From Arthrobacter gandavensis (GTDB taxonomy: Bacteria; Actinomycetota; Actinomycetes; Actinomycetales; Micrococcaceae): 64,000 nucleotides of DNA. A program made the translations under genes and the position numbers. The DNA is taken from the NCBI RefSeq assembly GCF_009192735.1, contig NZ_VTFU01000001.1:806001-870000 (forward strand), given 5' to 3'. The notes under the pieces are model-generated. The model did no database searches. It was not told where the DNA came from and was given only the letters and a program-made list of their open reading frames with translations. Of the stretch, positions 1-8,845 are shown piece after piece; the stretch's first letter is position 1; each line of letters begins with the position of its first letter.

Positions 1-293
1 GCCTCGGCGGTGATTTCTCCCGCGAACCCAAAGGCCTGGAACGTTTCCACGCTGCGTGCCTGGATGCCGTCGGCCTGGCCGATGGCCAACCGGCCGCTCC
101 GGCGCTCCACAATGCGGGTGGTGACGTTGGGGAACCGCGACAGCTGCGCCGCGGCCAGCATCCCGGCCGGTCCGGAGCCCACAATGAGCACGTCCACTTC
201 CTCCGGAAGCTCGCTGGGGCGGTTGATGCCGACGCCGGCAGCGGGGTGGATCCGCGGGTCTCCGGATACGTAGCCGTGATGGTGGAACTGCAC
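1..293 (-). CDS. FAD-dependent monooxygenase, N-terminal part (runs off left edge)
   Basis: The minus strand encodes the start of a flavoprotein hydroxylase of the phenol 2-monooxygenase type. A GTG start at 293 is preceded by a GTGAGGAC-type ribosome binding site. About 35 residues in, the protein has the dinucleotide-binding fingerprint VDVLIVGSGPAGMLAA, followed by an RIVERRSG segment expected for the adenine ribose contact, then an ADGIQARSVE stretch typical of the family. Only about 97 codons are in the window, so substrate specificity cannot be judged. It precedes the aldo/keto reductase gene in neither operon nor overlap: both lie on the minus strand but this one is downstream. Confidence 0.85.
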   Translation of the reverse strand, partial: MQFHHHGYVSGDPRIHPAAGVGINRPSELPEEVDVLIVGSGPAGMLAAAQLSRFPNVTTRIVERRSGRLAIGQADGIQARSVETFQAFGFAGEITAE

Positions 294-333
294 GCGGTGG
301 TCCTCACTTCGTTGTGGCGGTGGTGTACGTAGG

Positions 334-1179
334 CTACTCCATGGTGACCCCGCTCAGCCGGGCCACGGCCTCCGGGTCGCGGTGGTCAAAGAAGAGCGAA
401 CGGCCGGTGTCCAAATCGGCAATGGCAGCCATTTCCTGCGGACTGAGTTCAAAGTCGAACACCTGCATGTTCTCAGCCATCCGGTCCGGCCGCACCGACT
501 TTGGAATCACCACCACCCCGCGCTGGATCAGCCAGCGCAGCACCACTTGGGCGATGCTCTTGTCATGGGCCCCGGCAATGTCGGTCAGCGTTGGATCGGA
601 GAAGAGGTTGTTTTTCCCTTCCGCGAATGGTGCCCAGGACTCATGCCGGACCCCGCGGTCACTCATCAGCTGGTTTTCCACGACGCGCTGGTAATACGGG
701 TTCGTTTCGATCTGGTTGACGGCGGGGGTCACCTCATTGTGGATGATGAGGTCCACCAGCCGGTCCGAGGAGAAGTTGGAAACGCCGATGGCCCGCGCTC
801 CGCCGTCGTGATGGATCTTTTCCATCGTCCGCCATTCGCCGTAAACGTCACCAAAGGGCTGATGGATCAGATACAGGTCCACATAATCCATGCCCAGATA
901 CTGCAGCGAGGTGTCAAAGGCCCGCTGGGTGGTGGCCTCGCCGTTGTCCTGGATCCAGAGTTTGGTGGTGATGAACAGTTCGTTCCGGGCAATGCCGCTG
1001 TTCCGCACTGCTCGGCCGACGGCGTCCTCGTTCTGGTACGCGGCCGCGGTGTCCAGGGACCGGTACCCGGCGGCCAGCGCTGCACTCACGGCCTCCTCAG
1101 TCTGGTCCGGAGGAACCTGATACACGCCGAAGCCCAGGATGGGCATTTCGACGCCGTTGTTCAGGATGACATATTCCAT
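334..1179 (-). CDS. Aldo/keto reductase
   Basis: A 281-residue NADPH-dependent reductase that reduces aldehydes or ketones, probably cytosolic. The catalytic tetrad of the family is complete: D43 and Y48 (in [10 protein letters not shown]), K73 (TTKLW) and H106 (LIHQP). The GVSNF motif and the C-terminal cofactor motif IPKSVRPDR are also present. Length and order match 2,5-diketo-gluconate-reductase-like members. The ATG start follows GAAAGGAAAAA. It sits 41 bases upstream of the FAD monooxygenase gene on the same strand, so the two may be co-transcribed. The physiological substrate cannot be read from sequence. Confidence 0.93.
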   Translation of the reverse strand: MEYVILNNGVEMPILGFGVYQVPPDQTEEAVSAALAAGYRSLDTAAAYQNEDAVGRAVRNSGIARNELFITTKLWIQDNGEATTQRAFDTSLQYLGMDYVDLYLIHQPFGDVYGEWRTMEKIHHDGGARAIGVSNFSSDRLVDLIIHNEVTPAVNQIETNPYYQRVVENQLMSDRGVRHESWAPFAEGKNNLFSDPTLTDIAGAHDKSIAQVVLRWLIQRGVVVIPKSVRPDRMAENMQVFDFELSPQEMAAIADLDTGRSLFFDHRDPEAVARLSGVTME

Positions 1180-1383
1180 GAGTTTTTCCTTTCGGTGCCC
1201 GGCAGGATCCCTTCGAGATTACAAGCGGGCGGCTTCCGGCGGGAGGGTGCCGGAGCCGGTTGAGCCGGGCGGAACGTTATTAGCCAGGCTTCTATATCCA
1301 AGGGTGAGATGATTCGTCGAAAGACCGCCGCACCGCCGGCCGATACTGCAGCTCCCGGCACGAGCCGGGGAACGGAGAACGCC

Positions 1384-2553
1384 ATGACCCAGTCCCCTGC
1401 CTCCACTCAGCCGGGCACTCCCGCCACCTCGGGCACTCCCGCCACCTCGGGCATTTCCGCCACCTCGGGCATTTCCGCCGGCTTGAGCAGTTCCGCCAGT
1501 TCAGGCAATGCCCGGCGGGATGACCTGGCTGCGGTGTATGCCGACGTCGTACTGGACAATCTGCGCCGGCCCTACCCCTTCGCCTCCCATCATGTGGAGG
1601 CCTCGCCGGCGGACCGCCCGAGTCCGCGCGAGCTGCACCCGAGTTTCCACACCTCCTTTGATTGGCACTCCTGCGTCCACATGCACTGGCTTGGCGTGAG
1701 CCTGCTGGAGTACGGGCTCGACGCCGGCCGGGACGCCGCTTTGCGGGCGGAGCTGGAGGCGACGCTGACCCCGGAGAACCTGGCCGTGGAGGCTGCGTAT
1801 TTGCTGGCCCATCCGGGGTGGGAACGGCCGTACGGATGGGCATGGCTTCTCCGGCTCGCTGCAGCCGCGGCTTCCTCATCCGATCCGCAGATCCGCCGCT
1901 GGGGAGCTGCCCTGGATCCGCTGGTGGATGACGTGGCGCAGCTGGTGGTGGCGTGCTCGGCGCGGGTGGAGTACCCGGTGCGGCACGGCGTCCACACCAA
2001 CACCGCTTTTGGCGTGGGCATGCTCTACACCGCGTTCCAGTCGCTCGGCCGGACCGAAGCGGCGGCGGCATGTGCCGCGTCAGCCCGGCGTTGGTTTGGC
2101 GGTGACGCTAACTGGGCCGCGGACTGGGAACTGAGCGGTCAGGATTTCCTCTCGGCCGGTCTCAGCGAGGCGGACCTCATGGCCCGCGTCCTGGACCCGG
2201 TGGAGTTTGCCGCGTGGTTTGCGGCCTTCCTGCCCGGTTTGGCGCCGGCGTCGCGGATCCTTCAGCCGGTGTCCGTTACTGACGAGACGGATGGGTACAT
2301 GGTCCATCTGCACGGGTTGAACCTCTCCCGCGCAGGCCAGGCGGCGCGGATTATCGAGGCGCTCGGCGCTTCCGGGACCTCGGGCACTGCGAGCGCGGAA
2401 GTGCTCCGGACGGCGCTGGACCCGCTGCTCGGCACCGGGCTGAAAGCAGTGGTTACGACCGAGTTCATGGCCTCGCACTGGCTGGCGAGTTTCGCGTGGG
2501 ACGCCCTCAGCAGCAGGGACCAGCTGCCGGATTCACCCGGACAAGCAGACTAG
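1384..2553 (+). CDS. DUF2891 family protein with repetitive N-terminus
   Basis: A roughly 389-residue protein resembling the DUF2891 family, an alpha-helical group of unknown function. Conserved-looking stretches include the HPSFHTSFDWHSCVHMHW region near residue 80 and ADWELSGQDFLS. The chosen ATG at 1384 follows GGAGAAC; an in-frame ATG at 1309 would add 25 residues. The first 45 residues are a Thr/Ser/Gly/Pro-rich tail built from an 18-base tandem repeat and probably disordered. The esterase gene follows 52 bases downstream. No enzymatic motif that I can name is present. Confidence 0.8.
   Translation: MTQSPASTQPGTPATSGTPATSGISATSGISAGLSSSASSGNARRDDLAAVYADVVLDNLRRPYPFASHHVEASPADRPSPRELHPSFHTSFDWHSCVHMHWLGVSLLEYGLDAGRDAALRAELEATLTPENLAVEAAYLLAHPGWERPYGWAWLLRLAAAAASSSDPQIRRWGAALDPLVDDVAQLVVACSARVEYPVRHGVHTNTAFGVGMLYTAFQSLGRTEAAAACAASARRWFGGDANWAADWELSGQDFLSAGLSEADLMARVLDPVEFAAWFAAFLPGLAPASRILQPVSVTDETDGYMVHLHGLNLSRAGQAARIIEALGASGTSGTASAEVLRTALDPLLGTGLKAVVTTEFMASHWLASFAWDALSSRDQLPDSPGQAD
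1413..1482 (+). repeat. 18-bp coding minisatellite, about 4 copies
   Basis: Units start at 1413, 1431, 1449 and 1467. The first two are identical (GGGCACTCCCGCCACCTC). The third and fourth carry GGGCATTTCC instead, and the fourth decays at its end. The array encodes G-(T/I)-(P/S)-A-T-S repeats in the N-terminal tail of the DUF2891 protein. The 18-base period preserves the reading frame. Confidence 0.9.
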
Positions 2554-2605
2554 TACGAGGCACCGGCGGTACCAGGCGGCGGCGCAGGAACAAGGAAGGC
2601 AAACA

Positions 2606-3568
2606 ATGGCTCGAATGGATATGCGCGTGTGGCTTCTTGGAAAGGTGATGGGGCCGTTCTCGGTGTCGCATAAGAGCGACGCGCAGGTCCTCGCGGACCA
2701 GCGCCGCACCATTAGTCACAACCCCGCGGTCGACTGGCTGCTGGGCGGCATCGCACCGGGGGTGGAGGTACAGAACGGAACGGCAGCCGGCGCTGAAGAC
2801 CGGATTCCCCTCCGGATCTACCGGCCCCGGGACACCGCGGGCACCCTTCCCCTGGTGGTGCTGATCCACGGCGGCGGATGGAGCCTGGGAACGCTGGATA
2901 TTTATGACGGCATCGCCAGCACCATCGCCCGGGATGCGGGCGCCGTCGTTGTTTCCCTGGCCTACCGGCTGGCGCCGACGCACCGCTGGCCGGCCGCAGC
3001 CGAAGACTGCTATGCGGCACTGCTGGACGTCACGCAGCGCGCCCATCAATGGGACGCCGACGCCGGCCGGCTCGCCGTGGTGGGTGACAGCGCCGGCGGG
3101 AATTTGGCCGCGGTGCTGACGCTGATGTCCCGGGACCGGTCCGGCCCGGCCATCACCTTCCAGGGATTGATCTATCCGGCCACCGACTTCACGATGAGCA
3201 GCCCCTCCATCGAGGAGAACGCCAAAGCGCCTTTGCTGACCAAGCGGGACATGCTTCGCTACCGGAGCCTCTACCTTCCGCAGGAGAAGGACTACAGGGA
3301 ACCGTATGCCTCTCCCCTGCTGGCCCCGGACCATACTGGACTGCCGCCGGCGCTGATCCAAGTGGCCGAGCATGATCCCCTGCGCGACGACGGGCTGCGG
3401 TACGCCGAGGCGCTGCGCGCGGCCGGGGTGCCGGTCCGCGTCACCACCTACGTGGGGATGCCGCATGGGTACCTCGCTTTCCCCCGGTTATGCCGCAGTG
3501 CTCCGCAGGCACTGGCTGAGCTGTCTGCGGAGCTGCGGCGGAACCTTGGGGCCGAGGCCGGCGCATAG
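2606..3568 (+). CDS. Alpha/beta hydrolase (HSL-type esterase)
   Basis: A 320-residue esterase/lipase of the hormone-sensitive-lipase group that hydrolyses carboxylic esters. The oxyanion-hole motif HGGGW lies at residues 88-92 and the nucleophile elbow GDSAGG places the catalytic serine at 162. AEHDPLRDD supplies the likely acid and PHGY the histidine. No signal peptide is evident, so it is probably cytoplasmic. The ATG start follows AAGGAAGG. It is downstream of and co-oriented with the DUF2891 gene. Substrate unknown. Confidence 0.93.
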   Translation: MARMDMRVWLLGKVMGPFSVSHKSDAQVLADQRRTISHNPAVDWLLGGIAPGVEVQNGTAAGAEDRIPLRIYRPRDTAGTLPLVVLIHGGGWSLGTLDIYDGIASTIARDAGAVVVSLAYRLAPTHRWPAAAEDCYAALLDVTQRAHQWDADAGRLAVVGDSAGGNLAAVLTLMSRDRSGPAITFQGLIYPATDFTMSSPSIEENAKAPLLTKRDMLRYRSLYLPQEKDYREPYASPLLAPDHTGLPPALIQVAEHDPLRDDGLRYAEALRAAGVPVRVTTYVGMPHGYLAFPRLCRSAPQALAELSAELRRNLGAEAGA

Positions 3569-3609
3569 TTTCCTCACACGGCCTAACCCTTGGGAAAGCG
3601 GACGAGAAA

Positions 3610-3658
3610 GTGTCAATCTGGCCTTGACGTGATCCTCTTGTCAAGTTCTAATTGACAC
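3610..3658 (+). promoter_or_regulatory. Leaderless promoter inside a tandem symmetric operator
   Basis: Two copies of a TGTCAA-N7-TTGACA palindrome lie 28 bases apart: 3611-3629 (right half TTGACG) and 3639-3657 (perfect). The right half of the first is also a consensus -35 box (TTGACG, 3624-3629). With a 17-base spacer the -10 box is TCTAAT (3647-3652), six bases before the ATG at 3659, so transcripts would be leaderless. The whole block is symmetric (outer GTGTCAAT/ATTGACAC, inner CTTGAC/GTCAAG). A repressor bound here would cover both promoter boxes. The HTH protein of the same operon is the obvious candidate. Confidence 0.8.
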
Positions 3659-3931
3659 ATGAATACACGACGCATTTTCTTTTGGTTGGCACTCGTCCTG
3701 CTGATTCTGGGAGTAACACTGGGCGGCCTCTTTGTCGTCCTGGAGTTGGATGGCTTCTTTGGGGGCATGTGCGCCGGCGCGGGCGTCATGTTCCTGGTCC
3801 TCGCGGCGTATGTCTTCGGCCGTTTCATCTGGTTTGAACGCGGGCGGGGCCAAGCGAGTGGCACCGAGTGGCTGCCGAGCCGGGACCGCAACGACTGGCT
3901 GCCCAGCCGTGATCAGGAGAACCGGTCATGA
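3659..3931 (+). CDS. Small two-TM membrane protein
   Basis: A 90-residue protein with two hydrophobic spans (about residues 5-30 and 38-58) and a charged tail containing a repeated WLPSRD motif (EWLPSRDRNDWLPSRD). Nothing identifies its function. The ATG lies directly after a strong promoter with no Shine-Dalgarno sequence, which suggests leaderless translation. Its stop overlaps the ATG of the downstream HTH gene (ATGA), so the two are translationally coupled. Confidence 0.8.
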   Translation: MNTRRIFFWLALVLLILGVTLGGLFVVLELDGFFGGMCAGAGVMFLVLAAYVFGRFIWFERGRGQASGTEWLPSRDRNDWLPSRDQENRS

Positions 3932-4467
3932 GTCATCAGACGGGTGCGGACCTGCAGGAACAAATCGGCGCATTGATCCTCGGCAGCTACGAGGACGCCG
4001 GCAACCTTACGGAGGCGGATCACCTTGCGCTGGTCCGCAGGGCCGGCGCTGCAGAACAGGCCAGCCAGCAGCTGCAGCACCGCGCCGTTGCGGCGGCACG
4101 CAGCGCCGGAGTCAGCTGGGCAGCGCTGGGCCGTGAGCTCGGCATGACCCGGCAGGCAGTGCAGCAACGCTTCGGGAGCCGGCAGAATGAGACGGCAACG
4201 GATGATCGGGAACGCTGGCTGGGCCCGGTCACTGCCTTCGATGAAATGACCGAACTGGAGCTTGCCGGAAAGCTGGGCTGGCGGACCATCGGCGTCGACG
4301 TGCTGAGGCACCGCATGCTGCGGACCGATACCCAGTGGGAACACCGCCGGGTGCTGTGGGCCCGGCCCACCCACTACTATGAAACCGACGGCTGGCAGGT
4401 GGGCTGCCGCGCCTTTCCCTGGTTGTATCTGGTGCGTGACCTCCACAAAGCGCCCGAGGAGGGCTGA
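3928..4467 (+). CDS. Putative HTH DNA-binding protein, probable autorepressor
   Basis: A 179-residue protein. Residues about 50-75 form a helix-turn-helix-like segment (VSWAALGRELGMTRQAVQQRFG), preceded by an Ala/Gln-rich helical region. The C-terminal half (DEMTELELAGKLGWRTIGVD and after) matches nothing I recognise and may sense a ligand or contact the membrane protein. It starts in the ATGA overlap with the small membrane protein. The only strong symmetric DNA sites nearby are the double operator upstream of this operon, so autoregulation is inferred. Confidence 0.75.
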   Translation: MSHQTGADLQEQIGALILGSYEDAGNLTEADHLALVRRAGAAEQASQQLQHRAVAAARSAGVSWAALGRELGMTRQAVQQRFGSRQNETATDDRERWLGPVTAFDEMTELELAGKLGWRTIGVDVLRHRMLRTDTQWEHRRVLWARPTHYYETDGWQVGCRAFPWLYLVRDLHKAPEEG

Positions 4468-4604
4468 CGGCTCCCCTATCCCGCACACCGGATGACCATC
4501 TCCGGCCGAGTCTTCGACATGCTGCGGGTCTTTTTGATGAGGTGCGCTTGGGCCGCCAGGCATGCGCCGGTGGCAGCGGCAGTCATAACCCTGCCCGGGT
4601 GACG

Positions 4605-5771
4605 TCAGCTCAGGCTTTTCCGAAGCGCACCAAAGGGCTCCCAGAAGTAGTCAAAACTATCCTGCGCACTGCCGAGGAACCGCTGCGTGAAAACGACGCC
4701 AATGTCCCCGTCCGGGTAGACGGCGGCACTGACGCCGGAACCACCGGCCCAGCCCCACATCCCCGGAGCCGACCAGGATGCGCCGGGACCAATCTGGACG
4801 GCAGTCATGAATCCCCACGACTCATCAGGACCGGCCATCTCCACCATGCCCACCCGCTGGCGCGACGTCAGCTGGTCCTCCGTCATCTGGTGTCTTAGTG
4901 CCGGAGGAAGCACGGTGTCTCTCGCCAGCGCGGAGAGGAAGGTCAGGAAATCGGGGACGGTGGACACCATCCCTCCGGCCAGGGATTCGAACTGCGGCGG
5001 CTGCGCCATCGCATCGCGGTAGTCCACCGCCTCGCGCAGCCCGCCCCCGCCGTCGGCCTCAAACACCGTGGGAAAGCGCTCAGTGCCGGTGGGGAATCCG
5101 GTTCCGGCCAGGCGGAACGGCCCGCTGATCCGCTCCCGGATGAGCTGCCTCAATGGGGTGAGGGCTGCCACCGGCAGCAGCACCGAGAGCACATCGGCGC
5201 ACGCGTGGTACATCCACCGGTCCCCGGGTTGGTAGGCCAGCGGCAGGTCGCCGACGCGGGCCATGTATTCCTCCGGCGTCATTGGCGGCGGGTTCGGTCC
5301 CCACAACAGGTCGCGGGTGGCTGCCGCGTAGGGAGATGCCGAAAAGTCGATGCCCAGCCCTGCCGTGCAGGTCAGCAGCTGCCGTACCGTAATGGGTCCG
5401 CGTGCCGGCACCGTCATCGACAGCGGCGCATCGGGGGTCACCAGGACCCGCGGATTGGCCAGCGCCGGGAGCCAGCGGGCGACGTCGTCGTCCAGTCCCA
5501 GCGTGCCGTCGGCCACCAGGCTCATCGCCAGCGCGCCGCCGATCATCTTGCTCAGCGACGAAATCCGAAAGGGGGTGTCCTCGGCCATGGGCTCCGACCC
5601 GTCGAAATCCAGCGATCCGGCCGCGAAGATTTCGGTCTTGCCGTTAAGCCGCACACCGGCCACCAAGCCGGGGCACCAGCCCGAGCGCACGGTTTCGGCC
5701 AAGCTGTCCCACAACGGTGCGGCGGTTTCGGGCATGGCTCCACTGTCCGGCAGCTTCGCCTGAAGAGTCAA
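4605..5771 (-). CDS. Beta-lactamase-fold serine hydrolase (class C-like)
   Basis: A 388-residue protein of the penicillin-binding-protein/class C beta-lactamase fold. The SxxK motif is S72-L-S-K75. The second motif is YHA (in MYHACADV) where the family usually has YxN, and GWAGGSG stands in for the KTG/HTG motif. No signal peptide is visible, which favours a cytoplasmic esterase or peptidase role over beta-lactamase. It is convergent with the HTH gene, and its start is 44 bases from that of the divergent VOC gene. Substrate unknown. Confidence 0.88.
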   Translation of the reverse strand: MTLQAKLPDSGAMPETAAPLWDSLAETVRSGWCPGLVAGVRLNGKTEIFAAGSLDFDGSEPMAEDTPFRISSLSKMIGGALAMSLVADGTLGLDDDVARWLPALANPRVLVTPDAPLSMTVPARGPITVRQLLTCTAGLGIDFSASPYAAATRDLLWGPNPPPMTPEEYMARVGDLPLAYQPGDRWMYHACADVLSVLLPVAALTPLRQLIRERISGPFRLAGTGFPTGTERFPTVFEADGGGGLREAVDYRDAMAQPPQFESLAGGMVSTVPDFLTFLSALARDTVLPPALRHQMTEDQLTSRQRVGMVEMAGPDESWGFMTAVQIGPGASWSAPGMWGWAGGSGVSAAVYPDGDIGVVFTQRFLGSAQDSFDYFWEPFGALRKSLS

Positions 5772-5815
5772 CGGTGCCGGAGACGCGCGCTGCGCTGCAC
5801 TGTAGGGTGTGCGCC

Positions 5816-6241
5816 ATGACTGCCCCCACGGTTTATCTCATTTTTCCGGGAACGGCACGCGATGCCCTCGCCTTCTACGCCGGAGTGTTCGGCGGTGAGC
5901 TTGCCCTGCACACCAACAAGGAATTCGGGAACGACGGCGACCCCGCCGCAATTGCGCACGGGACCCTGGACGGTCCCGTCACTCTGGCGGGTGCGGATGC
6001 CGCCGCGGACCAGCACAGCCTTCGCTGCGAGGGGATCATGCTTTCGCTGCTCGGCACCGCACAACCGTCACTGCTCCACGAGTGGTTTGACCGGCTGGCC
6101 GACGGCGGCCGGATCATCGACCCGCTGGCGCCCAAGCCGTGGGGTGCCTCCGACGGCCAGGTCAAGGACCGGTTCGGACTGCACGGGCTCATCGGGTATG
6201 AGCCGGCCGCCGGTGCAGCGGATGACGCAACGGGGGCCTAG
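5816..6241 (+). CDS. VOC family (PhnB-like) protein
   Basis: A 141-residue protein of the vicinal-oxygen-chelate fold, PhnB-like subgroup. It has the expected opening YLIFPGTARDALAFYAGVFG and the closing WGASDGQVKDRFGLHG. The chosen ATG at 5816 has no ribosome site. A TAGGGT -10 box at 5803-5808 lies seven bases before it, pointing to a leaderless transcript. The stop overlaps the convergent GNAT gene by four bases. Role unknown. Confidence 0.85.
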   Translation: MTAPTVYLIFPGTARDALAFYAGVFGGELALHTNKEFGNDGDPAAIAHGTLDGPVTLAGADAAADQHSLRCEGIMLSLLGTAQPSLLHEWFDRLADGGRIIDPLAPKPWGASDGQVKDRFGLHGLIGYEPAAGAADDATGA

Positions 6242-6816
6242 CGTTCCGGCTGCCGACCCCGCACCGCCGCATACAGCAGCATGTCCCGGCGCTCGCCGGC
6301 GATTTCCTGGTGGCTGCGGAGCAGTCCCTCCCGGGCGAAGCCGGCGTGCTCCGCGGTCCGGAAGGAGGCAGCGTTCCACGGTTCGATCAACAGCTCCACC
6401 CGGTGCAGCTGCGGAAGGGTCCAGGCGAAGTCCAGCAGGGCGAGTAGCGCATTGGCGGCAACCCGGTGGCCTCGGGCGCCGGGTTTGACGGCATAGCCTG
6501 CCGCCGCCCGTCCGGTGCCCAGCTCCCGGGTCCACAGACCGATGTGGCCCAGCGGCCGGCCGGAGGCGTCATCGGCGATGCAAAACGCAAACCCGGTTCC
6601 CCGGACATGGTGCTGCCGCTGCCTCTCGATCCAGGCCACGGCCTGGTCCGGAGTGGCTTCGGCCGGAAGGGTGCCGATGGTCGGGACGTAGTCGTCCAGG
6701 GACAGCTCCATGGCCATGGCCGCGTCGTCGTCACGGAACGGGCGCAGCCGCACTCCTCCGTGGCGTGGATCGACGGCGGGCCAGGAGGGAAGGGCGGTCT
6801 GCGGTTCCATGCCCAC
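6238..6816 (-). CDS. GNAT acetyltransferase (RimJ/RimL-like)
   Basis: A 192-residue acetyl-CoA-dependent N-acetyltransferase. The protein shows the VRLRPFRDDDAAMAM start, a central beta-strand region GHIGLWTREL, an acetyl-CoA loop degraded to KPGARGHRVAANAL, and the closing NAASFRTAEHAGFAREG, all in RimJ/RimL order. It may acetylate ribosomal protein termini or small amines. It is convergent with the VOC gene and 32 bases downstream of the DUF2254 gene on the same strand. Confidence 0.88.
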   Translation of the reverse strand: MGMEPQTALPSWPAVDPRHGGVRLRPFRDDDAAMAMELSLDDYVPTIGTLPAEATPDQAVAWIERQRQHHVRGTGFAFCIADDASGRPLGHIGLWTRELGTGRAAAGYAVKPGARGHRVAANALLALLDFAWTLPQLHRVELLIEPWNAASFRTAEHAGFAREGLLRSHQEIAGERRDMLLYAAVRGRQPER

Positions 6817-6848
6817 AGCTTGGCACGGCTGGGCAGGGCTTGCCGGAA

Positions 6849-8231
6849 TTACACCGACCGCGTCTCACCGGACCGGTCGGTGAAAGCCGCCCGGAAATCA
6901 CCGGCGAGGGCTTCATCCACCCGACGCGCCATGTCCCTGACTTCAAGGTGGTCGGCGGTCACCAGATGGTCCCGGGTGCTCTCCAGCACCAGCGAGGACT
7001 GGCGGCGGATCTCCTCACGCTGGGAGTCGTTGACCGCGTTGGCCGCGCAGTCCCGCAGCAGCCGCAGGATGGCGGTGAGCACCAGCGGCTCCGAATCCGC
7101 GAAGCGGCGCACCGGCCCGCAGACCAGATCCAGAAAATAGCGGTAGTCACGTCCGGCAGTGACCAGGCGCAGCACCCCCGCGGCGTCGCTATGGGCTTCG
7201 GGTCCCAGCCGCCGGCGCTGGAGATCCACCAGCAGGTCCGCGCAGTAGCCCATGGAGTGGGCCGCAGTGATGGGGTCATTGATGCTGGGGGAGATCGCCT
7301 TGACGGCAATGTCCGTCAGCTGGCGCAGTCCCAGCGCGGCATCCTGCTCTTCGGTGCGCTCATAGCCAATCTCCATTGCTCCGGCCAGGGCCTCACGCAC
7401 CGCTGCCATGGGCAGGGTCCCGCCGTCGTCACTCCACACCCGGGCCGCAGGGGTTCCGACCGTAATCACGTCTCCCGGCTGCACTTCGATGCGCATGGTC
7501 AGCTGGTGACGGGCCAGCATCTCCAGCAGCGGCTTGACGCGCACGGCCTGGATGATTCCGCTGCGGGGCGCCGGCACCGCAGTTCCGTCGTCGGGTTCCG
7601 GGAAATCCTGCACCTCCCCGGTCTCGGAGCCGGGGTACGTGTCGCGAAGAACAGTCAGGCAGGCCTGGCGGGCGTTCAGCATCATGGTGTCCACCCGCAG
7701 CGACCGGGTGATGTGCCCCATGAACAGCAGCAGCACCACCCCGCTGGTAATGCCCAGCACGTAGACCAGGCCCACCACCAGCACCGGCACCGGACGGTCC
7801 GGATCCATCCCGTGCAGGCCCGTAATGCTGACCATGAAGGTGCCCATCAGGACCGCCAGCACCATCTGGGTGCGCACGTCGCGGGCAAATTCGCGCAGCA
7901 GCCGGGGCGAAAACTGCTGCGAGGCCAGTTGCAGGGCCACCACTGTCAGCGAGAACGTGACGGTGACAGCGGTCATCACGCTGGTGGCCACAGTCTGCAG
8001 GAGGCCGCTGGCCGCCTCGGTCCCCGAAGGCCAAATCCACCGCGCCCACTCCGCATCGCTGCCGGGGCGAACCTGGAGCAGCAGCAGCGACAGCAGCAGG
8101 GCGGCCAGGGATGCACAGGTGGGCCAGAACCACAGCGAGGCCCGCAGCGCCTCGCGGTTGAACCGGAACCGCGGCTCGGGACCGGGATGGCGCGGACGGA
8201 AGGTGGATGAACCATGACCTGTCTTGCTCAT
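6849..8231 (-). CDS. DUF2254 membrane protein
   Basis: A 460-residue predicted inner-membrane protein of the DUF2254 family. Four hydrophobic segments fall in the N-terminal third (about residues 30-52, 78-100, 120-140 and 150-172). A long soluble C-terminal domain follows, including the conserved-looking DIAVKAISPSINDPITA stretch. The function of the family is not established. The ATG at 8231 has a modest upstream AAAGGGGTCC site. A 17-residue basic tail precedes the first membrane span. Confidence 0.9.
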   Translation of the reverse strand: MSKTGHGSSTFRPRHPGPEPRFRFNREALRASLWFWPTCASLAALLLSLLLLQVRPGSDAEWARWIWPSGTEAASGLLQTVATSVMTAVTVTFSLTVVALQLASQQFSPRLLREFARDVRTQMVLAVLMGTFMVSITGLHGMDPDRPVPVLVVGLVYVLGITSGVVLLLFMGHITRSLRVDTMMLNARQACLTVLRDTYPGSETGEVQDFPEPDDGTAVPAPRSGIIQAVRVKPLLEMLARHQLTMRIEVQPGDVITVGTPAARVWSDDGGTLPMAAVREALAGAMEIGYERTEEQDAALGLRQLTDIAVKAISPSINDPITAAHSMGYCADLLVDLQRRRLGPEAHSDAAGVLRLVTAGRDYRYFLDLVCGPVRRFADSEPLVLTAILRLLRDCAANAVNDSQREEIRRQSSLVLESTRDHLVTADHLEVRDMARRVDEALAGDFRAAFTDRSGETRSV

Positions 8232-8317
8232 CGGGACCCCTTTGGAGCGGAAACTCGGCCTGCTTCATTGTGGCCGGTCCGGGGCGGTGACCCAATCCCG
8301 CAGGCGCATCCCGCCGG

Positions 8318-8800
8318 TTATAACCCCGGCTTCTGTCCGCCCCCGGACAGCTGTCCCAGAATCCGGGCCAGCTCAATGCGGTCGGCGGGCTCCAAAACCG
8401 AGAAATACTCATCGGCTTCGCGCTTGCGGTCCGCCAGCACCGTCTCCCGCAGCCGCTCCCCCGTTTCGGTCAGCGCCAGCAGCGCCGCCCGCCGGTCCGT
8501 GGGGTGGGCCCGGCGCTCCACCAGCCCCTTAGCCGCCAGGTGGTCGACAACTTCTGTGGCGGAGCGGGGAGCTATGTGCAGCCGCTCCGCCAGCTCCTTC
8601 AGCCGCAGCCCGGGCTCACCGCCCGGTGCGCCCGGGCTGTCGGCGCCGGAAGCCGCCCGGGCCACCGCGCTGAGCGCCCGGAACTGGTGGGGAGTCAGGT
8701 CGTACGGGGCCAGCTGCTGCATCCAGCGCTTGCGCAATCCACGGAAGGCCGCATGCATCAGGTCGCCCAAGGCCGCCGGGTCGGCGGAAGAGTTCATCAT
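8318..8800 (-). CDS. MarR family transcriptional regulator
   Basis: A 160-residue winged-helix repressor. The DNA-recognition helix region is LKELAERLHIAPRSATEVVDHLAAKGLVERR, and the wing contains HPTDRRAALLALTETG. It is divergent from an ABC exporter gene with 90 bases between them that carry paired GGTAACC boxes. It therefore probably represses the exporter and itself, and is released by an exporter substrate. The double ATG (MMN) leaves the exact start open. Confidence 0.92.
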   Translation of the reverse strand: MMNSSADPAALGDLMHAAFRGLRKRWMQQLAPYDLTPHQFRALSAVARAASGADSPGAPGGEPGLRLKELAERLHIAPRSATEVVDHLAAKGLVERRAHPTDRRAALLALTETGERLRETVLADRKREADEYFSVLEPADRIELARILGQLSGGGQKPGL

Positions 8801-8822
8801 GGAACCAGTCTACTCATTTAGC

Positions 8823-8845
8823 GGTAACCACATAGTGAGGTAACC
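8823..8845. promoter_or_regulatory. Paired GGTAACC boxes, candidate MarR operator
   Basis: Between the divergent MarR and ABC genes the near-palindromic heptamer GGTAACC occurs at 8823-8829 and again at 8839-8845, a 16-base period. Each is preceded by a TAG-containing stretch (TAGCG, TAGTGA). The spacing of about 1.5 helical turns and the position favour a regulator site. Binding is inferred, not shown. Confidence 0.5.

Noticed and set aside
6765-8210. Long plus-strand open frame opposite the DUF2254 gene
   Set aside because: It is antisense to a clear membrane protein gene, has His/Gln/Arg-rich composition typical of a GC-rich shadow, and no ribosome site.
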